Part shown: in pieces, positions 1 to 7,480 of the stretch
Layout of the letters: every line of letters starts with the position of its first letter
Position numbering within the stretch: the first letter of the stretch is position 1
Assembly (NCBI GenBank): GCA_002502785.1
Contig: DAQG01000035.1
Span: 1-16,041 of the forward strand
DNA length: 16,041 bases
Reading direction: 5' to 3'
Source: Methanothrix harundinacea
GTDB taxonomy: Archaea; Halobacteriota; Methanosarcinia; Methanotrichales; Methanotrichaceae
Made by a program: the position numbers and the translations under genes
The notes under the pieces: model-generated
What the model saw: only the letters and a program-made list of their open reading frames with translations
Databases searched by the model: none
What the model was told of the DNA's origin: nothing

Positions 1-20
1 TAGATCTTGGAGAGGGGTAA

Positions 21-689
21 TTCGCCTTCTATCTCGTCCAGTACTTCGTGATGATCTTCGCCAACTCGGCTCTGGTGGGAGCTGCCTTGATCAGGCTTCG
101 GGGCGGCGATCCGACTCTGGGGGACGGCTTTGGGATCGCAACAAGCCACCTCGCATCGATCCTGGGCTACGCCGCCATCGCCGCCACCGTCGGAATGATC
201 CTGAATTTCTTGTCCCGGGGCGGGGGGTCCGAGGGAAAAGGAAATCCCCTCGCCCTGATCGGCGTTCTCGCCTCCTCTCTCGTGGGGATGGCCTGGAGCC
301 TGGCAACTTTTTTGGCGGTTCCGGTCCTGGTCACCGAAGATCTGGGACCCGTGGAGGCGATCAAGCGAAGCTCCATGCTCCTAAAAAAGACCTGGGGGGA
401 GCAGGTGGTGGGAGGTCTCAGCATCGGTCTCGTCTTCGGCCTCCTGGCGATCTTTGCCATCATCCTGGGAGCTTTTGCCTTCGTCTTTGTCTCCGGTACG
501 TCGCCATCAGCCACCATCGCCATCGTCGTCCTTCTTGTTCTGGTCCTCCTGGGCATCGGGCTCATAAGCTCGACATTGAGCGGGATCTTCTCGGCTGCGG
601 TCTACGATTACGCCGTGGGCGGGAACGCGGGGGAGTTCTTCCGAGAGGACCTGATCAAAAGTGCTTTCAGGTCGAGGGGTCGGATCTGA
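21..689 (+). CDS. DUF6159-like integral membrane protein, 5'-truncated
   Basis: The frame is open from 21, directly after an in-frame TAA at 18-20. The first possible start codon is GTG at 48, which gives 213 residues. Translation between 21 and 48 (FAFYLVQYFV) is hydrophobic and looks like family sequence, so the real protein should begin well upstream. From the GTG, residues 17-29 hold the RLRGGDPT..GDG signature I associate with DUF6159. Hydrophobic segments lie near 36-55, 70-95, 122-148 and 155-180. Between them is a polar stretch (VTEDLGPVEAIKRS..LLKKTWGE, about 95-118), as in this family. The function of the family is unknown to me. The gene converges on the helicase with only 4 bases between stop codons. 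The missing N-terminus may reflect a broken gene, a rearrangement or an assembly edge. Confidence 0.7.
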   Translation, partial: FAFYLVQYFVMIFANSALVGAALIRLRGGDPTLGDGFGIATSHLASILGYAAIAATVGMILNFLSRGGGSEGKGNPLALIGVLASSLVGMAWSLATFLAVPVLVTEDLGPVEAIKRSSMLLKKTWGEQVVGGLSIGLVFGLLAIFAIILGAFAFVFVSGTSPSATIAIVVLLVLVLLGIGLISSTLSGIFSAAVYDYAVGGNAGEFFREDLIKSAFRSRGRI

Positions 690-707
690 GGGTTCAGCCC
701 TCGATCC
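682..707. terminator. Hairpin spanning two convergent stop codons
   Basis: GGATC (682-686) and GAGGG (688-692) pair with CCCTC (698-702) and GATCC (703-707). This makes a 10-bp stem with one bulged T and a 5-base loop. It contains the TGA of the membrane protein (687-689) and, on the other strand, the TGA of the helicase (694-696). It is symmetric for both transcripts. No clear U-tract follows on either side, so a role in termination or 3'-end protection is inferred. Confidence 0.4.
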
Positions 708-3132
708 TCTCCTTCAGCCTCTTCGCTTCCCTCGATGCATCCTTTTTGCCGAGGACCCGCGCCATCTCCTCGATCGCCTCCAGGTGGCGGACGATCTGGT
801 CTAGATAATTAATCAGATCGCCGGTGTAGGCGTATATCCCGTAATAGTCGGTGAACTCCTGGATGATCCGGTTCGGGCTCGCCCCATCGGCCCTAAGCTC
901 CAGGATTTTGAGGGAGGCCTTCCTTTCGGGGCAGCCGCAATAGGGGGTGTCTTTGCAGCCGCATCGCGTGAAGTCCTTAGCAAAGTTCATCAATTCTTCT
1001 CTCACTTTCGGGTCGAGCTTGGTCAGGTCCTCGCTGGAGAGGAGATCCATCACCGAGCCGTGCAGCGCCCTCTGAGACACCTGCATCCGAAGCTTAACCG
1101 AGATCCGGTCCGCCGCCTTGAGGTACAGGTCCTCAAACCTCTCCAAGTCGACGGCCACCTCCAGAGGCGTCTTGTCCTCGGCGAGCCCCTTTCTGATCAC
1201 CAACACCTGTTCCGGGGCGAGGAAGTGGGCTGCCGCCGCCTTTCCGAGCCAGGTGGGATCGATCCCCCTCACGAGATTTGCGTCTGCAAGGGCCCTGAGG
1301 CTCGAGTTCAAATCGTCGAGGCCGATTGTCAGTTTGTGGAGACGGATCAGGTCCTCCTTCGACCTAGCCACCACGGAGTTGGCCAAAACCTCTTCCTGCT
1401 GCTCTTCCTCCTCGTACTCGGGCAGAACGTCCTCCATCGCGCCCCGGAGGAGCCGGAGAGCCACCTCGTCCTCGGACTCGCCCTTCCCGCCCTGGTACTT
1501 TTTTCCGGGCTCGGGGAGGAGGTAGACGATCCCCCTCTCGTGATAGCCGGGCCTACCCGCCCTCCCCAGCATCTGGTTGAACTCGTGGACAGACAGCCAC
1601 TCGATCCCCATGGCAAGAGAGTCGAAGATCACCTGGGAGGCGGGAAAGTCGACGCCCGCGGCGAGAGCTGCCGTCGTCACCACGGCATCGATCTTGCCTT
1701 CGGCGAAGAGGGCTTCCACCTTCCTCCTCTGGTCGTACTGCATCCCTGCGTGGTAGGCGGCCGAGTTTGGTATCGCCTGGGAGAGGTTGTTGCAGTTCTT
1801 CCTGGAGTTGGTAAAGATTATCGTCTGGCCCTTGTATCCCGTGGAGGAGGTCTTGGACCCGGCCGCTTTGACCAGCCGTCTCAATAGCCCCCTCTTCTCT
1901 TGAAATTCGGTGAAGATCAGATAGCGCTCGATGGGCACCGGTCTAATCTGGTAATCGACGAGGTCGGAGCCAAGCTGCTTTGCAAGGGTGGCGGGATTTC
2001 CCACGGTGGCCGAGAGGTAGATGAACTGGGCACCGGGAAAGGTGAACCTGAGCCTTGCGATAAGGCCCGAGAGCCTGTGGCCCCGTTCGGACTCTTCGAG
2101 CATGTGGACCTCGTCGATCACCACGGTCCCGACCTTCCCCAGGTCCCTTCCGGTCCTGAGGACCTGGTCAGCCCCCTCGTAGGTTCCGACGATGATCTCG
2201 GAGTTCAGATCCTGTCTCAACCTCTTTCCCTTGCCGAGCTTGATCCTGCTGACCCCCACCCTGATGGAGGTTTTTGCTCCCAGATCCCTGTAGACGGAGA
2301 GCTGGTCGTACTTCTGGTTGGCGAGGGCCACCAGAGGCACGAGAAAGAGGAACTTGCCCCTCCCTTCCAGGAAGTTTTTGATCCCGGCCATCTCCCCCAC
2401 GAGGCTCTTTCCGGTGGCGGTGGCCGAGACCACCAGGAGGTTCTTCCCCTTCAACAGCCCACCCCGTACGGCCTTGGCCTGGACCGGAAGGAGCGTCTTC
2501 GTCCGGCTCTCCAAAAGTTTCTTGAACTCGGACGGGAGGTCGAGAGCCTCGACTGGCATCGGGTCCTCGTCCTTTTCGGCCGGGATCTCGTCGAACTTTG
2601 TCAGGTCCGAGTCGAGCCTCTCAAGGCTCAGGAGGGCAAGAACGTCGTCCAGGTTCCTTCTTTTGAGAAGGATCCTCGCCATGTGGAGCTTTGCCGCTCG
2701 GCCCAGATGCCTGAACTCGGCCTCCCTCTTCAGCTCCTCCAGGGCGCACCGTTCGCAGATCAGGTCGCCCTTGTACCGGACGGCCCTCTTGTCCAGGGGT
2801 GTGAACTTCTTCTTCTCGGAGAGGCAGTGCTGACAGATCAAGACCTTCCGGTAAGGTAGCTGATACCCTTCGAGAAACGCTAAGAACTGACCCTCCATGT
2901 CGGGGTCGCCCCTGGCGATGTATATGGCGCTGGCCTTTCGCAGGAGCCTGACCAGGTCTTCGGGCTGGAGGTACTTTTCGTCTCCGTCTTTGCTGACGAG
3001 AAACTTTTTGGGCCTTGGACCTTTGGGCGTCTCCTGGAGGCGTAGATACCCTTCGAAGAGCGTTTCCGCCCCCCGGAGGGGAAGGATGAGAACTCGGGCC
3101 TTTTCGGCCCTGGCCAGAACCGCAATCGTCAT
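694..3132 (-). CDS. DEAD/DEAH-box helicase with N- and C-terminal Cys clusters (DUF5814 type)
   Basis: This is a superfamily 2 helicase of about 812 residues, expected to use ATP to unwind or remodel nucleic acid. Positions below count from a TTG at 3165, 11 codons upstream of the start chosen here. Walker A is ATATGKS (248-254), motif II DEVH (351-354), motif III SAT (385-387), motif V near TTAALAAGVDFP (497-508) and motif VI QMLGRAGRPG (531-540). An N-terminal zinc-ribbon-like pair, CQHC (111-114) and CERC (137-140), precedes the core. A C-terminal CGC..CGC cluster (C735, C737, C743, C745) lies in the part I associate with DUF5814. I chose ATG 3132 because the TTG start would overlap the upstream gene by 23 bases, while the ATG lies just after that gene's TGA. 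The core is Ski2/Hel308-like, but the flanking domains argue for a separate archaeal family. The substrate is unknown. Confidence 0.87.
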   Translation of the reverse strand: MTIAVLARAEKARVLILPLRGAETLFEGYLRLQETPKGPRPKKFLVSKDGDEKYLQPEDLVRLLRKASAIYIARGDPDMEGQFLAFLEGYQLPYRKVLICQHCLSEKKKFTPLDKRAVRYKGDLICERCALEELKREAEFRHLGRAAKLHMARILLKRRNLDDVLALLSLERLDSDLTKFDEIPAEKDEDPMPVEALDLPSEFKKLLESRTKTLLPVQAKAVRGGLLKGKNLLVVSATATGKSLVGEMAGIKNFLEGRGKFLFLVPLVALANQKYDQLSVYRDLGAKTSIRVGVSRIKLGKGKRLRQDLNSEIIVGTYEGADQVLRTGRDLGKVGTVVIDEVHMLEESERGHRLSGLIARLRFTFPGAQFIYLSATVGNPATLAKQLGSDLVDYQIRPVPIERYLIFTEFQEKRGLLRRLVKAAGSKTSSTGYKGQTIIFTNSRKNCNNLSQAIPNSAAYHAGMQYDQRRKVEALFAEGKIDAVVTTAALAAGVDFPASQVIFDSLAMGIEWLSVHEFNQMLGRAGRPGYHERGIVYLLPEPGKKYQGGKGESEDEVALRLLRGAMEDVLPEYEEEEQQEEVLANSVVARSKEDLIRLHKLTIGLDDLNSSLRALADANLVRGIDPTWLGKAAAAHFLAPEQVLVIRKGLAEDKTPLEVAVDLERFEDLYLKAADRISVKLRMQVSQRALHGSVMDLLSSEDLTKLDPKVREELMNFAKDFTRCGCKDTPYCGCPERKASLKILELRADGASPNRIIQEFTDYYGIYAYTGDLINYLDQIVRHLEAIEEMARVLGKKDASREAKRLKERIEG

Positions 3133-3142
3133 CTCGACCAGA

Positions 3143-3931
3143 TCAGGACGACGTGAGGTCGACAAGCTCGTACTCCAGCCCCTCGGCCTCGAGCCTTCCC
3201 ATGAGGTTTGGCACCTGCTCGTCGACGCACACGATCACAGAAGATACGCCGTGAAAAGCCGACTCCACCGCCGACTCCTTCGCCCCGAAGAAGACGTCCG
3301 GCTCCCGACCGACCTTTCTCAGGGCGACGAGAGACTCTATCCCCAAAGCTCCCACCATCTTCCCACGGGCGATGGTCCTGGAGAGGGCTTCGAGGTCCAC
3401 CTTCCTGGATCCCCCCATCTGGACCCTCGGAACTTTGCAGACGGTGATCGTCCCCTCTTTGAGGCTGATGAGCCCTTTGAGGTTGGATACGCCCACGTCC
3501 TCTCCGGTCCGGGCATCGGCGATGGTGACCCCGGTCGCCCCTCCACCTTCTTTTCGGCTGGCATAAAGGAGCCCAGCTCTCATCTCCAAAGATATGGTCT
3601 CCCCCTCTTCGAGGTCCTCGTCGGCGATGGCGCCCCAGACCGAGACGTGGCTTATGATCTCCTCCATCACGAACCTGGCGTACCGTTTCAGCTCGGCGGC
3701 GCTCTCCAGAAGCCACTCCACGCCCTCTTTTGTAATCCGGTATCTCATCCTACCGTCGGATATCACAAGCCCGTCGGCCACCAGGTCCTTGATGTACTCG
3801 GAGATCGCCTGGGGAGTGACGCCGAGCCTTTCGGCCACCTCTTTCTGCCGGACGTTCGGCTGATTGGCGGCTATCTCCACCAGGATCTGAAACCTCGAGC
3901 TGTCTCTCTTGCTCTGTAAAACGTCGACCAT
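3143..3931 (-). CDS. Winged helix-turn-helix transcriptional regulator with C-terminal sensor-like domain
   Basis: This is a 262-residue predicted DNA-binding regulator. Residues about 12-75 form a winged helix: VRQKEVAERLGV (27-38), the recognition helix TPQAISEYIKDL (39-50), then a wing ending YRITKEG. The remaining roughly 190 residues form a mixed alpha/beta domain with no enzyme motif that I recognise. It ends in a stretch (..VSSVIVCVDEQVPNLMGRL..) that could bind a ligand or form a dimer. I associate this architecture with uncharacterised methanogen regulators, possibly the DUF7839 group. The ATG at 3931 follows the previous gene's TAA by 2 bases, with a GAGGG ribosome site inside that gene's end, which implies translational coupling. 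Its own TGA lies 11 bases before the helicase ATG, so the regulator and helicase are probably made together. Confidence 0.8.
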   Translation of the reverse strand: MVDVLQSKRDSSRFQILVEIAANQPNVRQKEVAERLGVTPQAISEYIKDLVADGLVISDGRMRYRITKEGVEWLLESAAELKRYARFVMEEIISHVSVWGAIADEDLEEGETISLEMRAGLLYASRKEGGGATGVTIADARTGEDVGVSNLKGLISLKEGTITVCKVPRVQMGGSRKVDLEALSRTIARGKMVGALGIESLVALRKVGREPDVFFGAKESAVESAFHGVSSVIVCVDEQVPNLMGRLEAEGLEYELVDLTSS

Positions 3932-3933
3932 GT

Positions 3934-4449
3934 TTAACCCTCTTCTTTGGAGAGCTCGATCCGTTGTCCCCTGACTGCAAGCCTCTCCGCTCGTTTGGCA
4001 GCGCCTCTTATGAAGGCCTGACTGAGATTGAGCTCTCGAGAGAGGTTGTTGAGCGAAGTGTTGCCTTTGGCGACGACCTCTTCGATCTTCTCGGTACTCT
4101 CCCGGAGTTCATCTTCTGACATCGCAGTCAGGTATATCAGCTCGCTAAGATCTTCCAGCGAACAGACGAAGTTGGCCTGAATCCGGGAATAGCTGGAGTG
4201 ATACTCTTTCTTTGGGGTTTCACCGGGTTTTGGCGTCTTCCACTTGGTCTCCGCCAACCCGCTCTTCTTCAGAAGATCGAGGCTCCTATGAACCCCACTT
4301 TCGTCGCCCATAAGCTCCGAAAGCTCCGCTTCTGTACGCCAATCCTCGCAGAGCTCTTCAAAGACCCGTTTGTGAACTTCTGAACCGAAAGCCAGGAGCA
4401 GAGGAACAAGATCTGAGGGATCATTGATGATCCGAGTTCTCTTTCCCAT
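3934..4449 (-). CDS. ArsR-like winged-helix transcriptional regulator
   Basis: This is a 171-residue protein, the first gene of the regulator-regulator-helicase operon. The start is ATG 4449 (MGKRTRIINDPSDLVPLL), preceded by GGTGAGG about 10 bases upstream. An in-frame ATG at 4509 would add 20 residues but lies upstream of the TATA-like element, so it is unlikely. A helix-turn-helix lies at about residues 30-62 (VHKRVFEELCEDWRTEAELSE..SGVHRSLDLLKKSGL). A second possible HTH-like stretch is near the C-terminus (NTSLNNLSRELNLSQAFIRGAAKRAE). No metal-binding Cys cluster of the classic ArsR type is visible. I know similar proteins from methanogens without a defined target. The palindrome in its promoter suggests that it or its neighbour controls this operon. 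Confidence 0.77.
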   Translation of the reverse strand: MGKRTRIINDPSDLVPLLLAFGSEVHKRVFEELCEDWRTEAELSELMGDESGVHRSLDLLKKSGLAETKWKTPKPGETPKKEYHSSYSRIQANFVCSLEDLSELIYLTAMSEDELRESTEKIEEVVAKGNTSLNNLSRELNLSQAFIRGAAKRAERLAVRGQRIELSKEEG

Positions 4450-4465
4450 CGCACAAAACCTCACC

Positions 4466-4477
4466 CGCCAATTGGCG
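4466..4477. promoter_or_regulatory. Perfect 12-bp palindrome, candidate operator
   Basis: CGCCAATTGGCG is a perfect palindrome. It lies between the TATA-like element (4484-4494) and the ribosome binding site of the first regulator gene. A dimeric winged-helix protein bound here would block polymerase, so autoregulation is a natural reading. That reading is inferred from position and symmetry only. Confidence 0.45.
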
Positions 4478-4483
4478 CTCAAA

Positions 4484-4494
4484 TTTGATAAATC
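4484..4494 (-). promoter_or_regulatory. TATA-like element of the regulator-helicase operon
   Basis: Read on the minus strand this is GATTTATCAAA, preceded by an A-rich BRE-like AAAA. It is about 40 bases upstream of the ATG at 4449, which predicts transcription starting near 4463 and a short leader containing the GGTGAGG site. It is an imperfect match to the archaeal TTTATATA consensus. Confidence 0.45.
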
Positions 4495-4648
4495 TTTTGA
4501 AGAATCCATCGCCGCCGTCGAGGCGAAAAGGAGCCGACATGGGGCTCCCGGAGCAGCCCGAGTTGGTCAGCTTATCACCGTCGAGATACGAGATGGTCGA
4601 TTCTCCAGTTGTGGGGGGACCGTTGCCCCAGGATGCAGGAGTGGGGCC

Positions 4649-4683
4649 CCAAAGGTGGTGGGGATCGGGCCCACCATCTTTGG
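4649..4683. repeat. Strong inverted repeat downstream of fttA
   Basis: CCAAAGGTGGTGGG (4649-4662) is opposed to CCCACCATCTTTGG (4670-4683) with a 7-base loop. Thirteen of 14 positions are perfect; the odd one is G-U on a + strand RNA and C-A on a - strand RNA. It starts 43 bases past the fttA stop codon. No U-tract follows on the minus strand. The rest of the gene-free 4450-4725 stretch holds the operon promoter and palindrome. I see no credible ORF there. The element could be a 3'-end structure, a small repeat or part of an unannotated RNA. Confidence 0.5.
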
Positions 4684-4725
4684 TCTTGGCATCCCCCTTT
4701 TTAGGGCTCGCCCTTTTCGCCGGGG

Positions 4726-6633
4726 TCAGATCAGCCGTATCGTCTCCAGGTTCATGGGTGCCATCGTCGGTATCCTGTGCTTCTTGTAGATGGAGCTGGC
4801 AAGATCCAGACAGTTGCTCTCGTCGCCGTGGTTTGTGATCACTCTCGAAGGCTTGGGGTAGACCCGTCTCACGTAATCCATCAGCTGGTTTCGGTCGGAG
4901 TGTCCCGAGAAGCCGTCGACGGTGACCACCTCCAGGTTGATCTTGACGGTTTGGGTCTTCCCTTCAGAGGAGAGAGGTATCTCGTTCCAGCCCTTCTGGA
5001 TCCGGCGGCCGAGGGTTCCTTCTGCCTGGTATCCCACGATCACCAGGGTGTTTCGCTCGTCGGGCCCCAGGCCCTTCAGGTATTCCAGGATCGGGCCGCC
5101 GTTCAGCATCCCGCTCGTCGCCAGGACCACGCAGGGGTCGCCCTCCATGATGCTGGCCCTCTGTTTGGCGGACTCCACCTGGACGAAGCAGTCCGAGAGG
5201 AAGGGGTTGATCCCCTTGTGGAAGATCAAATCCCGGAGTTCGTTGTTCAGGTACTCGGGATAGGTGGTGTGAATGGCCGTAGCCTCGTAGATCATGCCGT
5301 CGAGGTAGACGTTGATCTCGTCGAGAGACTTCTTCCTGATCGCCTCCTCGAGGGCTATCATCACCTCTTGGCTTCTTCCCACGGCGAAGGCCGGGATTAT
5401 GACCTTTCCGCCCCGCTTTATGGTCTCCCGGACCACCTTCTGAAGCCTGTTTTCGGCCTCTTTCCTTGAGGGTTGGGTGCTGTTTGATCCGCCGTAGGTC
5501 GCCTCCATCACCAGCGTCTCCAACCTCGGGAAGGAGTGGACGGCGGGGTCAAAGAGCCTGGTCTTCTCGAACTTGAAGTCCCCGGTGAAGGCTACGTTGT
5601 AGAGGCCGTCTCCCACGTGGAAGTGGCAGATGGCAGACCCCAGGATGTGGCCCGCGTTGTGCATGGTGAGTTTCGTATCGGGGGCGATGTCGGTCACGTC
5701 GCCATAGTTCAGGGTTATGGTGTGCTTTAGAGCCTCCCTGATCATGGCCGACTCGTAGGGCATCCTCTTCCCTTCCCGTCCTGCTATATCGATGTAGTCG
5801 AGCTGGAGAAGGACGAAAAGGTCTCTAGTCGGCTGGGTGCAGTATATCGGCCCCTCGTAACCGTACTTGTATAGCATCGGAACCAGGCCCGCATGGTCCA
5901 GGTGGGCGTGGGTGAGCACCACAGCGTCGATCTGGTTTAGGGGGTAGACCTCGGGGACGTAGAGGTATGGTGTTGCGCTATCGTCGGACCCCACGTTTAC
6001 GCCGCAGTCGACGATTATCTTCGACTCGGGGGTCGAGAGAAGCATGCAGCTTCTTCCGACCTCTCGGCACCCTCCAAGGGTCGATATTCTGACCCACTGG
6101 TCTTTCGAGGCGACGTCTCTGTGGATCCTTCTCCCGATCGTCTTCAGAATCTCCTTTCGTTCGGCCTGAACGCTTCGGAGGTAGTCTTTGGTGTTGGCGA
6201 TGGTGGAGGACCTGACCGGCGGCGTCCTCACGACCTTCGGTGTCCAGCCGATAAGCTTTGTGATCTCCCTCAATGTCGCCCCATGCCGTCCGATCACCAG
6301 GCCCGGTTTTTCGGCCTCGATCACCACCTCTCCTGTCTCGCCGTCGAAGTAGTAGTTGGTGAGCCCCGCCTCGGGGGGCACAACTTGCTGAATTTTCTTC
6401 ACCGCGCCCTCGGGGTCGGCTAAAACTTTCAGATCTGGCCTGACCACAACCCTCTTTCTCAAATCTTTTGCAAGGGAACGGATAATCTCTCCATCGTCTG
6501 CCAGCCTTCTTGGGTCGTCGGTGTATATTACCAACTCAGGGCCCTCGAATTCGATGCCGGTGACGTTTATGTTAGGAGGCAGTTTACTCTGCACTCTCCG
6601 CTTAAGCTCAAGGAGCACTTCCTCAACAGACAA
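4726..6633 (-). CDS. fttA: Archaeal transcription termination factor / KH-domain beta-CASP ribonuclease FttA (aCPSF1)
   Basis: This is a 635-residue homologue of CPSF73. In euryarchaea it cleaves nascent RNA at U-rich 3' ends and releases RNA polymerase. An N-terminal KH region (about 1-140) includes GLVIGRHG (111-118). The metallo-beta-lactamase core follows, with zinc ligands THAHLDH (241-247), H329 in AGHILGSA, and D352 in TGDFK. The beta-CASP part has E377 (EATYG), the AFAVGRSQE stretch (415-423), the conserved SGMLNGGP stretch and H578 in GFSGHSD. All key residues are present and the length is typical. The start is TTG 6633: the family N-terminus fits from here, no ATG is in frame nearby, and GGATG precedes it. 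The gene follows psmB by 37 bases, an arrangement seen in other euryarchaea. A T7 tract in that gap may be relevant to its own control. Confidence 0.96.
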   Translation of the reverse strand: MSVEEVLLELKRRVQSKLPPNINVTGIEFEGPELVIYTDDPRRLADDGEIIRSLAKDLRKRVVVRPDLKVLADPEGAVKKIQQVVPPEAGLTNYYFDGETGEVVIEAEKPGLVIGRHGATLREITKLIGWTPKVVRTPPVRSSTIANTKDYLRSVQAERKEILKTIGRRIHRDVASKDQWVRISTLGGCREVGRSCMLLSTPESKIIVDCGVNVGSDDSATPYLYVPEVYPLNQIDAVVLTHAHLDHAGLVPMLYKYGYEGPIYCTQPTRDLFVLLQLDYIDIAGREGKRMPYESAMIREALKHTITLNYGDVTDIAPDTKLTMHNAGHILGSAICHFHVGDGLYNVAFTGDFKFEKTRLFDPAVHSFPRLETLVMEATYGGSNSTQPSRKEAENRLQKVVRETIKRGGKVIIPAFAVGRSQEVMIALEEAIRKKSLDEINVYLDGMIYEATAIHTTYPEYLNNELRDLIFHKGINPFLSDCFVQVESAKQRASIMEGDPCVVLATSGMLNGGPILEYLKGLGPDERNTLVIVGYQAEGTLGRRIQKGWNEIPLSSEGKTQTVKINLEVVTVDGFSGHSDRNQLMDYVRRVYPKPSRVITNHGDESNCLDLASSIYKKHRIPTMAPMNLETIRLI

Positions 6634-6645
6634 CGAAACACATCC

Positions 6646-6660
6646 AAAAAAAGTTTTTTA
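6646..6660 (-). promoter_or_regulatory. U7 tract and A-rich element between psmB and fttA
   Basis: On the minus strand this reads TAAAAAACTTTTTTT, between the psmB stop codon and the fttA ribosome site. The T7 run resembles the U-tracts at which FttA acts. The TAAAAAA part could instead serve as a weak TATA element for a nearly leaderless fttA transcript. Both roles are inferred. Confidence 0.35.
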
Positions 6661-6670
6661 ATCAGAGGGT

Positions 6671-7285
6671 TTACCGGATTTTCTCCACAACGGATTCATC
6701 TACCACCTCATACTTGTCGCTGGTGATCTTGACCACCTGTATGACGTCGCCAGAAGCCGAATCCCTCTTCATGGCGTTGTGTATGGCCCTCACGCCAAGC
6801 TTCGCGCCCTCTTCAATATTCATCTCGGGGTCGTACAGCGCCTCCAGGACGCCGTAGGCTGTGGGGGAGCCTGATCCCGTGGCCACCACCTTCTGCTCCT
6901 CGATCTGCCCGCCCAAGGCGTCAAGGGAGAAGAGCTGCGGTCCCTTCTTGTCCATACCGCCCAAAAGCAGCTGTACCATGAAGGGGAAGTATCGCCTCGA
7001 AGCGAGGACGTTGGCGAGAAGAGAGGTCGTCCCTCGGACCGTCATCGGCTCGCCCCTCTGCATGTTGTAGAGCCTGGACTCCACCTGGATCATCCTGACG
7101 ATGGACTGAGCGTCGCCCACCACTCCTGCGGTGGTCAAGCCGACGCGATCGGCGATCTGGTATATCTTCTGTGCAGTGGTGCTGGCGATGAAGTGGCCCA
7201 TGGTGGCCCGGCTCTCCGAAGCGAGCACGACACCATCTTTGCAGACGATTCCCACCGTAGTTGTGCCTTTAAACACCTCGACCAT
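6671..7285 (-). CDS. psmB: Proteasome subunit beta (20S core peptidase)
   Basis: This is a 204-residue catalytic subunit of the archaeal 20S proteasome, which degrades proteins delivered by the PAN ATPase. A very short propeptide (MVEVFKG) is followed by TTTVG, so T8 should become the N-terminal nucleophile after self-cleavage. Other expected active-site residues are present: E24 (the Asp17 position of the mature enzyme, here Glu), K40, S138 in GSGS, D175 and S178 in RDSASGD. The length is normal. The ATG at 7285 has GAGGT a few bases upstream and a very good TATA box further up. The alpha subunit is not in this window. The gene is first in a two-gene unit with fttA. Confidence 0.96.
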   Translation of the reverse strand: MVEVFKGTTTVGIVCKDGVVLASESRATMGHFIASTTAQKIYQIADRVGLTTAGVVGDAQSIVRMIQVESRLYNMQRGEPMTVRGTTSLLANVLASRRYFPFMVQLLLGGMDKKGPQLFSLDALGGQIEEQKVVATGSGSPTAYGVLEALYDPEMNIEEGAKLGVRAIHNAMKRDSASGDVIQVVKITSDKYEVVDESVVEKIR

Positions 7286-7340
7286 CTAAATACCTCGAAT
7301 TAAAATCAGAAAACGGACGGTTTCTCTTCACCCACATCAC

Positions 7341-7348
7341 TATATAAA
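7341..7348 (-). promoter_or_regulatory. TATA box of psmB-fttA
   Basis: The minus strand reads TTTATATA, an exact archaeal consensus, preceded by a purine-rich BRE-like GGAAGA. Transcription should start near 7318, leaving a leader of about 33 bases before the psmB ATG. Confidence 0.75.
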
Positions 7349-7400
7349 TCTTCCGCGCCTTTCGCATCCCGGAGACGAAGAAGTGCTTGCGGGAGATGCG

Positions 7401-7480
7401 TTCTTTCTCCTTTTTCTGTTTTTCCCCCTCTCACCATTTTTCTCTTTGTCTCCATCTTTCTCCCGACCCCTTTTTGTCTG
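7401..7480. other. Pyrimidine-rich tract upstream of the psmB promoter
   Basis: About 80 bases are almost entirely C and T on the + strand, with nine scattered purines by eye. Several T5 runs and a C5 run are included. It lies in the 358-base spacer between the divergent psmB and DUF63 genes. Such tracts can act as U-rich termination signals for + strand RNA or alter DNA structure. No + strand gene ends just before it. Confidence 0.45.

Noticed and set aside
1060..2859. Long open frames on the + strand (275 and 319 residues) opposite the helicase
   Set aside because: They lie antisense to a gene with complete helicase motifs, have no recognisable domains, and their composition is what GC-rich reverse-strand reading produces.
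4424..4838. + strand open frames in the spacer before fttA
   Set aside because: They overlap the 3' end of fttA and the promoter of the regulator operon, and the peptides (many Ser, Pro, Gly, Arg) show no protein-like pattern.
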